Origin: Streptomyces griseocarneus
GTDB lineage: Bacteria > Actinomycetota > Actinomycetes > Streptomycetales > Streptomycetaceae
Length of the DNA: 64,000 nucleotides
Direction of reading: 5' to 3'
Assembly (NCBI GenBank): GCA_003674045.1
Contig: PENC01000004.1
Span: 1-64,000 of the forward strand
Position numbers and translations under genes: made by a program. Numbering within the stretch: position 1 is the stretch's first letter; each line of letters starts with the position of its first letter. Below the pieces are notes generated by a model that saw only the letters and a list, made by a program, of their open reading frames with translations, did not search any database and was not told the DNA's origin. This document shows, in pieces, positions 31,450 through 39,692 of this stretch.

Positions 31450-32448
31450 ATGTCCTTCGCCCGCTCTCCGTACCATCGCTCGGGCTTTGTGGTCCTGAGC
31501 GCCTTCGTTCTCGTCGTCGGCTTCCTCTTCGCCGCTCCGCGGCACGCGTTCGCCGCGGACCCCGGTGTCGGCATCGCCAAACCCGCGCCGCCGAAGAAAC
31601 AGGATCACCCCACGCCCCTCAACAACAATCCCGTGACGTACCACGGCGGTTCGATCCAGGACACGCCCACGACGTACCTCGTGATGTGGGGCAACCAGTG
31701 GGGCACGGGGACAGAGGTCACCAACGACCCCAAGGGCCTCATGACACTCCAGATCAATCTCCTCACCAGGCTCTACGGCGCCGCGGACAACTGGAGTACG
31801 TCGGCGACGCAGTACTGCTCCGGCATCGCGATCGGCGCGGTCGACTGCTCCCAGGCCAAGACGTTCGTCGGGCACCCGGCCTCCGACCCGATGCACGGCT
31901 TCTGGCTGGACAACAGCGCGGCCACGCCGCAGAGTCCCTCGCAGGGCGACATCGCGGCGGAAGCCGTCAAGGCCGCGCAGCACTTCGGGGTGAGCGGCAC
32001 CAACGTCCAGATCATCGTGGACATGCCGCAGGGAATCACTCCGACCGGCTTCAGCAACCAGTACTGCGCCTGGCACAGCTGGACCAATATGCCGGACAAC
32101 AGCCGCATCACGTACACCAACATGCCTTACATGACGGACGCCGGTGACAGCTGCGGCGCCAATTCCGTCGCCGTCGGAAGCACCGGTGTCGACGCGAGCA
32201 CCGAGGGCGTGACCATCGTCGGCGGCCATGAATACGGCGAGACGCTGACGGACCCGGGCACCGGGGACGGGTGGACCGACGACACGGGGGTCTCGGGCGA
32301 GACCGCCGACAAGTGCGCATGGACCAACATGGGCATCGTCAAGATCGAAGGCATGAATTTCGCGGTCCAGCCGCTGTGGAGCAATAACGCCAACAGCGGC
32401 AACGGCGGCTGCGTCAAGTACTACAACTCGGCGACCGATCAGGGCTGA
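31450..32448 (+). CDS. Secreted protein with HEYGE motif, EXORDIUM/metallopeptidase-like
   Basis: This 332-residue protein has a signal peptide (GFVVLSAFVLVVGFLFAAPR, cleavage near AFA-AD). The mature part contains YLVMWGNQWGTGTEVTNDPK and, near residue 260, GGHEYGETLTDPGTGDGWTD followed by DKCAWTN. The HExxE-TDP-GW-D-x-C combination is seen in secreted proteins related to plant EXORDIUM (phosphate-induced) and may bind a metal. A peptidase role is inferred, not shown. Four cysteines lie in the second half. GAGGCAAGC precedes the ATG. Confidence 0.7.
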   Translation: MSFARSPYHRSGFVVLSAFVLVVGFLFAAPRHAFAADPGVGIAKPAPPKKQDHPTPLNNNPVTYHGGSIQDTPTTYLVMWGNQWGTGTEVTNDPKGLMTLQINLLTRLYGAADNWSTSATQYCSGIAIGAVDCSQAKTFVGHPASDPMHGFWLDNSAATPQSPSQGDIAAEAVKAAQHFGVSGTNVQIIVDMPQGITPTGFSNQYCAWHSWTNMPDNSRITYTNMPYMTDAGDSCGANSVAVGSTGVDASTEGVTIVGGHEYGETLTDPGTGDGWTDDTGVSGETADKCAWTNMGIVKIEGMNFAVQPLWSNNANSGNGGCVKYYNSATDQG

Positions 32449-32457
32449 TACGGCCGC

Positions 32458-32488
32458 GGGTGGGCGGAGCGCTCTGCTCCGCCCACCC
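32458..32488. terminator. Terminator hairpin, 13-bp stem
   Basis: GGGTGGGCGGAGC pairs perfectly with GCTCCGCCCACCC around a 5-base loop, ten bases after the HEYGE gene stop. Confidence 0.8.
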
Positions 32489-32525
32489 TGTCGCATTCCC
32501 GCAGGCAGCGCAGAAAGGCCGCGTC

Positions 32526-32957
32526 ATGCAGCACCGCCTCCTGTTCTCCGCCGCTCTCACCGCTCTGGCCCTGCTCGCCCTCCCGGGCTGTTCCGGCGGC
32601 GCCGGGCAGCACGCCGAGCACTCGCCCTCCCCGTCCCCGTGCCGTGCGCCGAGGAAGGCCGTCCTGCCGCACACCGACGGCATGCTCACCGAGGACGACG
32701 GCGGCGCGCGCGTCTGCGCGAAGCGCGGTCAGGTGATCGCCGTCTTCCTCAACGCGCACACCCAGGACCGCCAGGACTTCTGGACACCGATCACCGCGCA
32801 CCCGGAGAAGTCCGTCAGGCGCGAGAACACCGGTGTCATGACCTTGCCGATCGGCGTCACGGCAGCCCTGTTCAGCCCGACGGCCACGGGCGATGTCGAA
32901 CTGGCCAGCCGGCGGAAGTCCGGCGCCACGTGGAAGGCGACCCTGGTCGTCCGCTGA
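32526..32957 (+). CDS. Small lipoprotein
   Basis: This 143-residue protein has a lipoprotein signal (MQHRLLFSAALTALALLALP with G-C lipobox LPGC). The mature domain (about 100 residues) has TEDDGGARVCAKRGQVIAVF and ends ATWKATLVVR, giving a beta-sandwich-like look. Two further cysteines (PCRAP, RVCAK) may pair. AAAGG precedes the start. Function unknown. Confidence 0.72.
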   Translation: MQHRLLFSAALTALALLALPGCSGGAGQHAEHSPSPSPCRAPRKAVLPHTDGMLTEDDGGARVCAKRGQVIAVFLNAHTQDRQDFWTPITAHPEKSVRRENTGVMTLPIGVTAALFSPTATGDVELASRRKSGATWKATLVVR

Positions 32958-33073
32958 GCGCGTCGGACCCCGGGGTTCGGGTGACGGATGGGGCGTGTTG
33001 CGAGGGCTGGTGCGTGCGCGTGCGGTATCGATGGGCGCACTATCCCTCGCACGCACCAGCCAGGAGTGACGCC

Positions 33074-33385
33074 ATGCCCCTGCCCTCCATGACCCCCGAG
33101 CAGCGCAAGGCCGCGCTGGAGAAGGCCGCGGAAGCCCGTAAGGCCCGTACCGCGCTGCTGGACTCCCTCCGCAGCGGCAAGGCCAAACTGTCGGAGGTCC
33201 TGCACAAGGCCAAGTCGGACCCCATCGCCGGGAAGACCAAGGTCAGCCAGCTGCTGCGGGCCGTACCGGGCATCGGTCCGGCCAAGGTCAGCGCGCTGAT
33301 GGACGAGATCGGCATCGACCCCGACCGCCGCGCGGGCGGCCTGGGCGACCGGCAGCGGCAGCAGCTCGCCACCGCCGTGGGCTGA
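33074..33385 (+). CDS. Actinobacterial integration host factor-type DNA-binding protein
   Basis: This 103-residue protein matches mycobacterial/Streptomyces IHF (a nucleoid-associated protein unrelated to E. coli IHF): MPLPSMTPEQRKAALEKAAE, a helical stalk, GKTKVSQLLRAVPGIGPAKV (helix-two-turn-helix) and the terminal GLGDRQRQQLATAVG. It probably binds DNA without strong sequence preference. Most Streptomyces have one principal copy near guanylate kinase; this context is different, so it is probably a paralog. AGGAG precedes the ATG. Confidence 0.87.
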   Translation: MPLPSMTPEQRKAALEKAAEARKARTALLDSLRSGKAKLSEVLHKAKSDPIAGKTKVSQLLRAVPGIGPAKVSALMDEIGIDPDRRAGGLGDRQRQQLATAVG

Positions 33386-33456
33386 CGCCGCCACTTTGAG
33401 GCGACGCCCCAGACGCCGGTGACCGTCCGCGAGGACGTACCGCGCATACTGGGGCG

Positions 33457-33939
33457 ATGCCCGCGCCTTCCCGCTTCCGCGATCTGAACCGCAACAAGTA
33501 CTACTTCGCCGGAGCGGGACCCGTGCTCGTGCGCTGTCCGAAGTGCGCGCGGCAGGCGCGGGTGGTGGCGGCCGCAGGGGACGACGACCGGCTCCGACGG
33601 CTCGTATGCCGTCACTGCGGCCTGTCACGACAGCGGAAGGCCGACGAACCGATCGTCTTCCGCTGGTACGGCGACCCGGACATGACCGACCCGTACTTCG
33701 ACGTGCCGCTGTGGCTCCAGACGGACACGCGGCACGGCCGCCTGTGGGCGTACGGCCCCGAACACCTCTCCGTGCTGCGACAGTACGTCGCGGCGACGCT
33801 GCGCGAGCACGACCCCTGGTACGAGCCCTGGCGCAAGATGGGGATGATCGGCCGCCTCCCCGCGTGGATCAAGCACGCGAAGAACCGCGACGAGGTCCTG
33901 CGGGGACTCGACCGGATGCGGGCGTCGCTCGTGGCGTGA
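33457..33939 (+). CDS. Zinc-ribbon (TFIIB-type) protein
   Basis: This 160-residue protein has a C4 ribbon near the front: RCPKCARQARVVA, 15 residues, then LVCRHCGLSR. The rest (FDVPLWLQTDTRHGRLWAYG, EHLSVLRQYVAATLREHDPW) is conserved in Streptomyces small zinc-ribbon proteins of unknown role. CATACT lies seven bases before the ATG, suggesting a leaderless transcript. Confidence 0.8.
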   Translation: MPAPSRFRDLNRNKYYFAGAGPVLVRCPKCARQARVVAAAGDDDRLRRLVCRHCGLSRQRKADEPIVFRWYGDPDMTDPYFDVPLWLQTDTRHGRLWAYGPEHLSVLRQYVAATLREHDPWYEPWRKMGMIGRLPAWIKHAKNRDEVLRGLDRMRASLVA

Positions 33940-34072
33940 GCGCGAGGAACGCACCAGGGTGCGCGATTCCGCTCCGGGGCGCACCTTGGGAGGAGGACGT
34001 CCTCCTCCCCGGGGCTTCGGGGGTCTTCCCCAGAATGCCCCGTTCCACCACACTCGTCCCAGGGAGGTGGAA

Positions 34073-34309
34073 ATGAGCGACATCCTCGAACGAGCCATGC
34101 AGGTGGCCAAGGTTGCGGCAAGCACCGGATGGGACACCACGGACGGGGCCGAACAGCTGCGGGTAGGCGGCGAACTCCTCAACAGGCTCGGCGCCGCCTA
34201 CTACGCGGAGCGCCACAGCACGGGAACCCCGGAGGCGACCCGCCAGGCCCTCAGGGCCGTCGAAGCCCACATCAGCACGTACGGAAACGGAGTCCTGCGC
34301 AGCCCCTGA
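34073..34309 (+). CDS. Small helical hypothetical protein (78 aa)
   Basis: A strong GGGAGGTGG site precedes ATG 34073. The product MSDILERAMQVAKVAASTGW continues with helical, alanine-rich sequence and an ending ISTYGNGVLRSP. No signal or membrane segment is seen. Not a recognised family. Confidence 0.68.
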   Translation: MSDILERAMQVAKVAASTGWDTTDGAEQLRVGGELLNRLGAAYYAERHSTGTPEATRQALRAVEAHISTYGNGVLRSP

Positions 34310-34330
34310 CCGAATGAGGTACCGCGCCCC

Positions 34331-34415
34331 CTCAAGGAGCGCGGGGAACTGCGCGACCGGCCCCCACCGGACTCGCAGCCGCGCGCGCAGCGCAAGACGC
34401 ACTCCGGTAGGCGCC
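34331..34415 (+). repeat. Dispersed intergenic repeat copy
   Basis: CAAGGAGCGCGGGGAACTGC, GACCGGCCCCCACCGGACTC and the GCGCAGCGCAAGACGCACTC tail are all present, between convergent genes. Confidence 0.8.
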
Positions 34416-34431
34416 ACTGTCGACGGACGCG

Positions 34432-34854
34432 TCAACGGACGATGACCGTCACCGTCCAGGGAATCACCACCTGAGGGCACACATACCCCCGGTCCGGACG
34501 ACAGTGCCGGTGCGCGGCGAGGGCGCTGCGCCCCCTGGCCGCGGCGCGGAAACTCGCATCGGCGTCACCGCCCGGTGCCACGGTGCCCGAAGTGCGGGTC
34601 AGCACCGGAGGGGTCGACGCGGCGGGTACGTCCCACACCCAGGTCTCGTGCTCGCCCCGGACCGCCTTCAGACGGACCTGCACCACCTCGCCGGACGGCA
34701 CGATCACGGTGTGCGCGTTGTCGTCGTTGGAGAGCACGGTCGCGCCGGCGACGACGGCGGGACGGGCGTGAGCCGCCGCCGGGGCGGACGGAACGACCGT
34801 GGCCGCCAGGGCCAGTCCGGCGGCGGCAGCGGCCAGGAACCTCGCGCTCTTCAT
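34432..34854 (-). CDS. Secreted chagasin-like protease inhibitor (I42-like)
   Basis: This 140-residue protein has a signal peptide (MKSARFLAAAAAGLALAATV, cleavage near AAA-HA). The mature domain resembles chagasin-type cysteine-protease inhibitors: VPSGEVVQVRLKAVRGEHET before a WVWDVP segment (position of the NPTTGF loop), GGDADASFRAAARGRSALAA and the final WTVTVIV strand. The three inhibitory loops are altered, so activity is uncertain. Two cysteines (HRHC, YVC) are in the loop normally carrying R-P-W. GGAGGT precedes the ATG. Confidence 0.6.
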   Translation of the reverse strand: MKSARFLAAAAAGLALAATVVPSAPAAAHARPAVVAGATVLSNDDNAHTVIVPSGEVVQVRLKAVRGEHETWVWDVPAASTPPVLTRTSGTVAPGGDADASFRAAARGRSALAAHRHCRPDRGYVCPQVVIPWTVTVIVR

Positions 34855-35071
34855 CAGCAACCTCCTTGGCGGAAGGGGACCGTCGCCACCCGTCTACACC
34901 TGAGCCGGGCCCGGAGTCCCGTCCTCCGTGGGCATTCCAGCCATTCGAGGGCCGCGGAGCGCACACACTCACCGCGGGCGCCGCGCGGGGCCACCGCGCG
35001 CTGATGCCGTTCAGTAATCATGCCGATACGGTTAGTGATCGACGGGCGGGAGTGGCAATCCCCGTACCGGA

Positions 35072-35105
35072 CCCCGCCGTTCGTTGGGAAGGGCGAACGG
35101 CGGGG
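35072..35105 (-). terminator. Terminator of HxlR gene, 12-bp stem
   Basis: CCCCGCCGTTCG pairs with CGAACGGCGGGG around a 10-base loop, just past the stop at 35117 in the leftward direction. Confidence 0.75.
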
Positions 35106-35116
35106 CCCTTCCGTCG

Positions 35117-35551
35117 TCAGCGGCCGGTGGAGCCGACAGCATCCTGCCGGTCGTAGCGGGCGCGGGCGGCCGCGATTTCGTCCTGGTGGTCCTCGGTCCA
35201 GGTGACGAGGGACTGGATCGTGTCGTGGAGGGTCGCGCCGAGGGGCGTGAGCTCGTAGTCCACGCGCGGCGGGACCACCGGGTGCACCGTGCGGTGGACG
35301 AGGCCGTCACGTTCCAACTGGCGCAGGGTGACCGTCAGCATGCGCTGGCTGATGCCGTCGATCTCGCGGCGCAGCTCGGTGAAGCGGAGGCTGCGGCGTT
35401 CGAGCAGGGCGATGACCAGGAGCGACCACTTGTCGGCGACCCGGTCGAGGATCTGGCGCACCTCGCAACCCTCGCGGGTGTCCCACTGGCGCACCTGTTC
35501 GTCATCGGTTCCCCAGCAGTAACTCGGTGACTTCTCAGTGCCTTCTTCCAT
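35117..35551 (-). CDS. HxlR-family transcriptional regulator
   Basis: This 144-residue winged-helix protein has the HxlR cysteine near the start (REGCEVRQILDRVADKWSLL), then LRFTELRREIDGISQRMLTV and LRQLERDGLVHRTVHPVVPP. HxlR proteins often respond to electrophiles or aldehydes. Starts at 35557 and 35551 are both possible; the second has the better GGATG spacing. It is divergent from an MFS exporter with an inverted repeat between them. Confidence 0.9.
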   Translation of the reverse strand: MEEGTEKSPSYCWGTDDEQVRQWDTREGCEVRQILDRVADKWSLLVIALLERRSLRFTELRREIDGISQRMLTVTLRQLERDGLVHRTVHPVVPPRVDYELTPLGATLHDTIQSLVTWTEDHQDEIAAARARYDRQDAVGSTGR

Positions 35552-35580
35552 GGTCATCCAGAGTGCAGCAGGATCGAGAC

Positions 35581-35615
35581 GGTAACAAGAGGGAACTGAC
35601 TGGCAGTTCGGTAAC
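35581..35615. promoter_or_regulatory. Operator region between HxlR and MFS genes
   Basis: GAACTG-ACTGG-CAGTTC (35593-35609) is a 6-bp inverted repeat, bracketed by direct GGTAAC repeats at 35581-35586 and 35610-35615. The symmetry and position suit a dimeric HxlR site. Confidence 0.6.
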
Positions 35616-35655
35616 CGCCGCCCTCCACCTCACCTCCCCTTTCAGGAGCCTTGCC

Positions 35656-37209
35656 GTGTCCTCACCTTCGCCTTCCCTGCCCGACTTGCCAGATTCCGGC
35701 GGCGACCGTCTGCGCGGGCGCGCCTGGGGCGTGCTTCTCGTCCTGTGCGGCGCGGTCTTCCTCGAAGGCATCGATGTGGCGATGCTCAACGTGGCCCTGC
35801 CGTCGATCCGTTCCGACCTGGGGATGTCCACCGGCGCCCTGCAGTGGGTGATGAGCGCGTACGTGCTCGGGTACGGCGGCTTCATGCTGCTCGGCGGGAA
35901 GGCGGCGGATCTGTTCGGGCGGCGCCGGATGTTCCTGTTCTGGCTCGGCGTGTTCGTGCTCTTCTCCGGCCTGGGCGGACTCGCCGTCGACGGCTGGATG
36001 CTCGTCGCGGCCCGCTTCGTCACGGGAGTCGCCGCCGCGTTCATGACGCCGGCGGGGCTGTCCGTCATCACCACGGGCTTCACGGAAGGCCCCCAGCGCA
36101 ACAAGGCCCTGCTCGTCTACTCCGGCACCGGGGCCGCGGGCTTCTCCATCGGCCTCGTGGTGGGCGGGCTGCTGACCGCGGTCGGCTGGCGCTGGGTGTT
36201 CTTCGCCCCGGTCATCCTGTCGTCCCTGATCCTGGCCGCCGCCGTGGTGGTCCTGCCCGCACCGGAGCGGCCCGAGCCACGTGAGCGCCGCCGCGTCGAC
36301 CTGCCGGGCGCGCTGAGCGTGACCGCGGCGATCGTCCTGCTCGTCCTGGCCGTCGAACGCGCCGCGCACACCACCCTCGGCTGGACGCTCGGCACGTTCG
36401 CCGCCGGGCTCGCCTTCCTCGGCGTGTTCGTGCTCGTCGAGCGCGGAGCGCCCGAACCCCTCGTACGGCTGGGCATCCTCCGCAACGCCTCGCTGGTGCG
36501 CGCCGACCTCGCCGCCCTGCTGTTCTCCGCCGGGTTCTTCGGCTTCCAGTTCATCGCCGTGCTGTATCTCCAGGAGCTGCGCGGCTGGTCCACGCTCCAC
36601 ACGAGCCTGACCCTGCTGGCGATCGGCGCGGACGCGGTGCTCTCGCCCACCCTCACCCCACGGCTGGTCGCCCGCTACGGCAACGCTCGTGTCATCTTCG
36701 GCGGCCTGCTCCTGGCCGTGCTCTCCTACGCGCTGTTCCTGCCGGTCGGCGCCGACTGGACGTACGCGGCGATGTTCCCCGCCCTGCTCCTGCTCGGCCT
36801 GGCCTTCTCCCTCGCGTACGGCCCGCTGACGATCGTGGCCACCGAGGACGTGGACGAGGCGGAACAGGGTCTCGCCGGCGGCATCCTCTACACGTCGTTC
36901 CAGTTCGGGGCGGCGCTCGGCCTGTCGGCGGTCACCGCGGTCGACGTCGCGGCGACGGAGACGGAGGCGGGGACGGGGACGGGGACGGGGGCGGGGACGA
37001 GCGCATCGCCGCAGGCGCTGCTCGACGGCTATCACGCGGCTCTGCTGGTGCCGCTGGTGGCGGCCGTGCTCGCGACGGTCATCAGCGCCTTCGGCCTGCG
37101 GCGCGACGGGCGACGGTCACGCCTCGTGGGGAGCGGCGCGGCCGGTCATCCCGACCATGCCGGTCACACCGGTCACGAGGAAGCCGTACACGCCGACTTG
37201 TCCCGTTAG
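35656..37209 (+). CDS. MFS drug transporter (DHA2-type)
   Basis: The 517-residue protein has about 14 hydrophobic segments and the motifs LDNxT-equivalent LEGIDVAMLNVALPSIRSDL, VMSAYVLGYGGFMLLGGKAA with DLFGRRRMF (motif A) and ARFVTGVAAAFMTPAGLSVI. GTG at 35656 has AGGAG nine bases upstream. The C-terminal loop contains a Gly/Thr run encoded by GGGACG-type hexamer repeats (36955-37000), likely variable in length. Probably repressed by the divergent HxlR protein. Confidence 0.88.
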   Translation: MSSPSPSLPDLPDSGGDRLRGRAWGVLLVLCGAVFLEGIDVAMLNVALPSIRSDLGMSTGALQWVMSAYVLGYGGFMLLGGKAADLFGRRRMFLFWLGVFVLFSGLGGLAVDGWMLVAARFVTGVAAAFMTPAGLSVITTGFTEGPQRNKALLVYSGTGAAGFSIGLVVGGLLTAVGWRWVFFAPVILSSLILAAAVVVLPAPERPEPRERRRVDLPGALSVTAAIVLLVLAVERAAHTTLGWTLGTFAAGLAFLGVFVLVERGAPEPLVRLGILRNASLVRADLAALLFSAGFFGFQFIAVLYLQELRGWSTLHTSLTLLAIGADAVLSPTLTPRLVARYGNARVIFGGLLLAVLSYALFLPVGADWTYAAMFPALLLLGLAFSLAYGPLTIVATEDVDEAEQGLAGGILYTSFQFGAALGLSAVTAVDVAATETEAGTGTGTGAGTSASPQALLDGYHAALLVPLVAAVLATVISAFGLRRDGRRSRLVGSGAAGHPDHAGHTGHEEAVHADLSR

Positions 37210-37235
37210 GCGCACGCGCCCCGGTGGACACATCC

Positions 37236-37284
37236 GGGGTGAGGCCCCGATGCCGTACCCCCGTCGGCACCGGGGCCTCACCCC
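37236..37284. terminator. Bidirectional terminator, 20-bp stem
   Basis: GGGGTGAGGCCCCGATGCCG pairs with CGGCACCGGGGCCTCACCCC, one mismatch, 9-base loop. It separates convergent MFS and ArsR genes. Confidence 0.85.
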
Positions 37285-37352
37285 GTCCCCGGTCCCAACG
37301 CTTCCGTTACCCCGCACATTTCCGTTCCGTACGACGTACGGCTCAGCACTGC

Positions 37353-37706
37353 CTACCGCTGCCGCAGGACGAGGTCCAGCAGGCCCGGGAAGTGCTCGTC
37401 GAATTCCTGCTTCCGCAGGCGGTTGATGCGCTTCGCGCCCTGGTCGCGCTGCTCGATGAGCCCCGCGGAGCGCAGCACCGCGAAGTGATGGCTCAGCGCC
37501 GCCTTGCGGACCGGTACGTCGAAGCTGCCGCAGGTGCGTTCCCAGTCCTCACTGGCGGCCAGCTCCCGTACGAGCGTGAGCCGTACAGAGTCGGAGAGCG
37601 CGGCCAGCGCGGTCTCCAGGGGGACGTCCCGGGGGTGGACGTGCTCCGGTGCTGCGCGGTGGGTCGACGTGGGCGATGTGGGCGCCGCGGCGGTTTCCCT
37701 GGTCAT
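37353..37706 (-). CDS. ArsR/SmtB-family regulator
   Basis: This 117-residue winged-helix protein has the ArsR core ETALAALSDSVRLTLVRELA, FDVPVRKAALSHHFAVLRSA and GLIEQRDQGAKRINRLRK. No clear metal-binding CxC is present, so it probably senses something other than metals or acts as an organic-ligand repressor. AGGAAGG precedes ATG 37706. It is divergent from an MFS exporter with palindromes in between. Confidence 0.9.
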   Translation of the reverse strand: MTRETAAAPTSPTSTHRAAPEHVHPRDVPLETALAALSDSVRLTLVRELAASEDWERTCGSFDVPVRKAALSHHFAVLRSAGLIEQRDQGAKRINRLRKQEFDEHFPGLLDLVLRQR

Positions 37707-37759
37707 GGCGGCCTTCCTGATGAGGTTCCCGGCAGGCGGTCGGCGATTGCGGAGTGTTC

Positions 37760-37803
37760 GATGTTCTGCGTACAGTCTACGTGTTCGCCTCACGTCGAAC
37801 ATC
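37760..37803. promoter_or_regulatory. Operator candidates between ArsR and MFS genes
   Basis: GATGTTC (37760-37766) and GAACATC (37797-37803) form an outer inverted repeat enclosing ACGTG-TTCGCCT-CACGT (37779-37795). This 147-bp gap must hold both promoters. Confidence 0.5.
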
Positions 37804-37853
37804 TTTATCGAGCCGCGTACCCCTGCCCACTTTGCCGAGCTTGAGGAACAGCC

Positions 37854-39410
37854 ATGTCCCTGAGTGAAACCGGTGCCGCGATCGCGATACCCAGTACCGC
37901 GAAAAGGAAGCTGTCGCTGCTCGCGGCCTGTCTCGGGTTCGTCGTCGTCATCCTCGACGTCAGCGTCGTCAACGTCGCCACCGACGCGCTGAGCAGGGAC
38001 TTCGGCGGCAGCCTCGCGGGGCTGGAGTGGGTGATCAACGGTTACACGCTCACCTTCGCCGCGTTCCTGCTGTCGGCCGGATCGCTCGGCGACCGCTTCG
38101 ACCCCAAGCGGATCTACCAGGCGGGCTTCGTGCTCTTCGCCGTGGCGTCCTTCGCCTGCGGCGCCTCCACCACGCTGGTCGCACTGATCGTCTCGCGCGT
38201 CGTCCAGGGCCTGGGCGCGGCGATGATCGTGCCCTCGTCGCTGTCGATCGTGAACAAGTCCTTCCCGGTCGCCGCCGAACGCGCCAGGGCCGTGAGCCTG
38301 TGGGCCGCGGCGGGCGGCCTCGCGCTGGCCCTCGGCCCGGTGGTGGGCGGTGTCCTCATCGACCAGCTGGGCTGGCGCTCGGTCTTCTTCGTGAACGTCC
38401 CGATCGCCGTCGCCGGTGTCTGGCTGACCCAGGCCAACGCGCCCGGCGCCACCGTCCGCCGCGCGGTGGGCGCGCCGCGACGCTCCTTCGACGTCCTCGG
38501 CCAGGTGCTCGCGGTCACCGCGCTCGGCGCCTTCACGACGGCCGTCATCGAGGCGAACGGCGAGGGGTGGGGATCGGTGGTCGTCGTCACGTGCCTGGCC
38601 GTCTTCGTGGCCGCCGCCGTCGCGTTCCTGGCCGTGGAGAAGGCCGCGGAGAAGAGGAGCGGCGATCCGATGCTGCCGCTGCGTCTCTTCAGGAGCGGGG
38701 CGTTCACCTCGACCGCGCTGATCGGGGTCCTGGTCAACTTCGCCTTCTACGGGCTGATCTTCGTCTTCAGCCTCTTCTTCCAGAGCGTGCGGGGCTACTC
38801 GGCGATCACCGCCGGTCTCGCGTTCCTCCCGATGACCGCCACGATCATGATCGCCAACCTGGCGAGCGGGCCGCTCGCCAGGAGGTACGGCGCCCGTGCG
38901 GTCCTGGTGACCGGCAGCTCCCTGGGCGCCCTCGGCTACGCCGGCCTCCTGGCGGCCGTGCACTCCGGCTCGTACGCCGCGATCGTCGCCCCGCTCCTGG
39001 TCGCGGGCTTCGGCAACGGCCTGGTCGTCCCGGCCATGACCAACGCGATGCTCTCCGCGGTCGACTCCTCCCACGTCGGCATCGCGTCCGGCGTCCTCAA
39101 CGCGTCGCGGCAGCTGGGCGGGCTGACGGGGGTGGCGGTCATGGGGTTGATCGTCGGCGATGCGGGGTCTTCTTCCTCGCGGTTCGTGGCGGGGCTGGAG
39201 GTCGCTCTGGGGTGGGGGGTGGTGGCGCTGGTGGGGGGTGCGGTGCTCTCCGCCTACGGCGTTCGCAGGGTGGCGGGTGCGTCCGCGGGGTGCGTTGTGG
39301 CTGGTCGCGCCGTTCCCCGCGCCCCTGGGTTGTCCGTGGGCCGGGGGCGGGACCTCCGGGCGGAACCTGGAACGCGGTGCGTTCACCGTGATCCGGTCCG
39401 GGAGCCGTGA
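37854..39410 (+). CDS. MFS transporter (DHA2-type) with repeat-encoded C-terminus
   Basis: The 518-residue frame encodes a 14-helix antiporter: VVVILDVSVVNVATDALSRD, WVINGYTLTFAAFLLSAGSL with GDRFDPKRIY (motif A), and SRVVQGLGAAMIVPSSLSIV. About residue 480 onward (VVAGRAVPRAPGLSVGRGRD and further) is the translated composite repeat at 39301-39462. The native C-terminus therefore appears replaced or extended by repeat sequence. Transport is likely retained because all predicted helices precede it. Probably regulated by the divergent ArsR protein. Confidence 0.85.
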   Translation: MSLSETGAAIAIPSTAKRKLSLLAACLGFVVVILDVSVVNVATDALSRDFGGSLAGLEWVINGYTLTFAAFLLSAGSLGDRFDPKRIYQAGFVLFAVASFACGASTTLVALIVSRVVQGLGAAMIVPSSLSIVNKSFPVAAERARAVSLWAAAGGLALALGPVVGGVLIDQLGWRSVFFVNVPIAVAGVWLTQANAPGATVRRAVGAPRRSFDVLGQVLAVTALGAFTTAVIEANGEGWGSVVVVTCLAVFVAAAVAFLAVEKAAEKRSGDPMLPLRLFRSGAFTSTALIGVLVNFAFYGLIFVFSLFFQSVRGYSAITAGLAFLPMTATIMIANLASGPLARRYGARAVLVTGSSLGALGYAGLLAAVHSGSYAAIVAPLLVAGFGNGLVVPAMTNAMLSAVDSSHVGIASGVLNASRQLGGLTGVAVMGLIVGDAGSSSSRFVAGLEVALGWGVVALVGGAVLSAYGVRRVAGASAGCVVAGRAVPRAPGLSVGRGRDLRAEPGTRCVHRDPVREP

Positions 39411-39462
39411 CAGCGCACCGTCGTTCCAGAACCCGCCCTCCGGCCCCGCCCCCTCCACCGGA
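39301..39462 (-). repeat. Long composite intergenic repeat, copy B
   Basis: Aligns end to end with 23281-23442, including the inverted core CGCCGTTCCCCGCGCCCCTG and the CCTCCGGCCCCGCCCCCTCC arm. It supplies the last codons of the MFS gene. Confidence 0.8.
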
Positions 39463-39563
39463 TGTCGGCTGTCCGTCGGGCTGGGGGCGCGCCCGGTGGG
39501 CGCCAGGGCCCGGGGACCGTCGTGGTCGGAGCAGCCCTTTTCAGAGGGTAGTATTCATGGGAC

Positions 39564-39637
39564 GCGCCGCTAGCTCAGTTGGTTAGAGCAGCTGACTCTT
39601 AATCAGCGGGTCCGGGGTTCGAGTCCCTGGCGGCGCA
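39564..39637 (+). tRNA. tRNA-Lys(CTT)
   Basis: A full cloverleaf is readable: acceptor GCGCCGC paired with GCGGCGC, D-arm TAGCTCAGTTGGTTAGAGCA, anticodon loop CTCTTAA (anticodon CTT), T-arm GGTTCGAGTCC, discriminator A. CCA is not encoded. A 13-bp hairpin terminator follows. Confidence 0.96.
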
Positions 39638-39646
39638 CCTGAAGGT

Positions 39647-39676
39647 GAAGGCCCCCATCGAGAGATGGGGGCCTTC
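39647..39676 (+). terminator. Terminator of tRNA-Lys
   Basis: GAAGGCCCCCATC pairs with GATGGGGGCCTTC around a GAGA tetraloop, ten bases after the tRNA. Confidence 0.85.
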
Positions 39677-39692
39677 GTCCGTTGTGCGGTGG

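Noticed and set aside
36955..37000. GGGACG hexamer run as an intergenic element
   Set aside because: It lies inside the MFS gene, keeps the frame, and encodes a Gly/Thr loop before the last helix.
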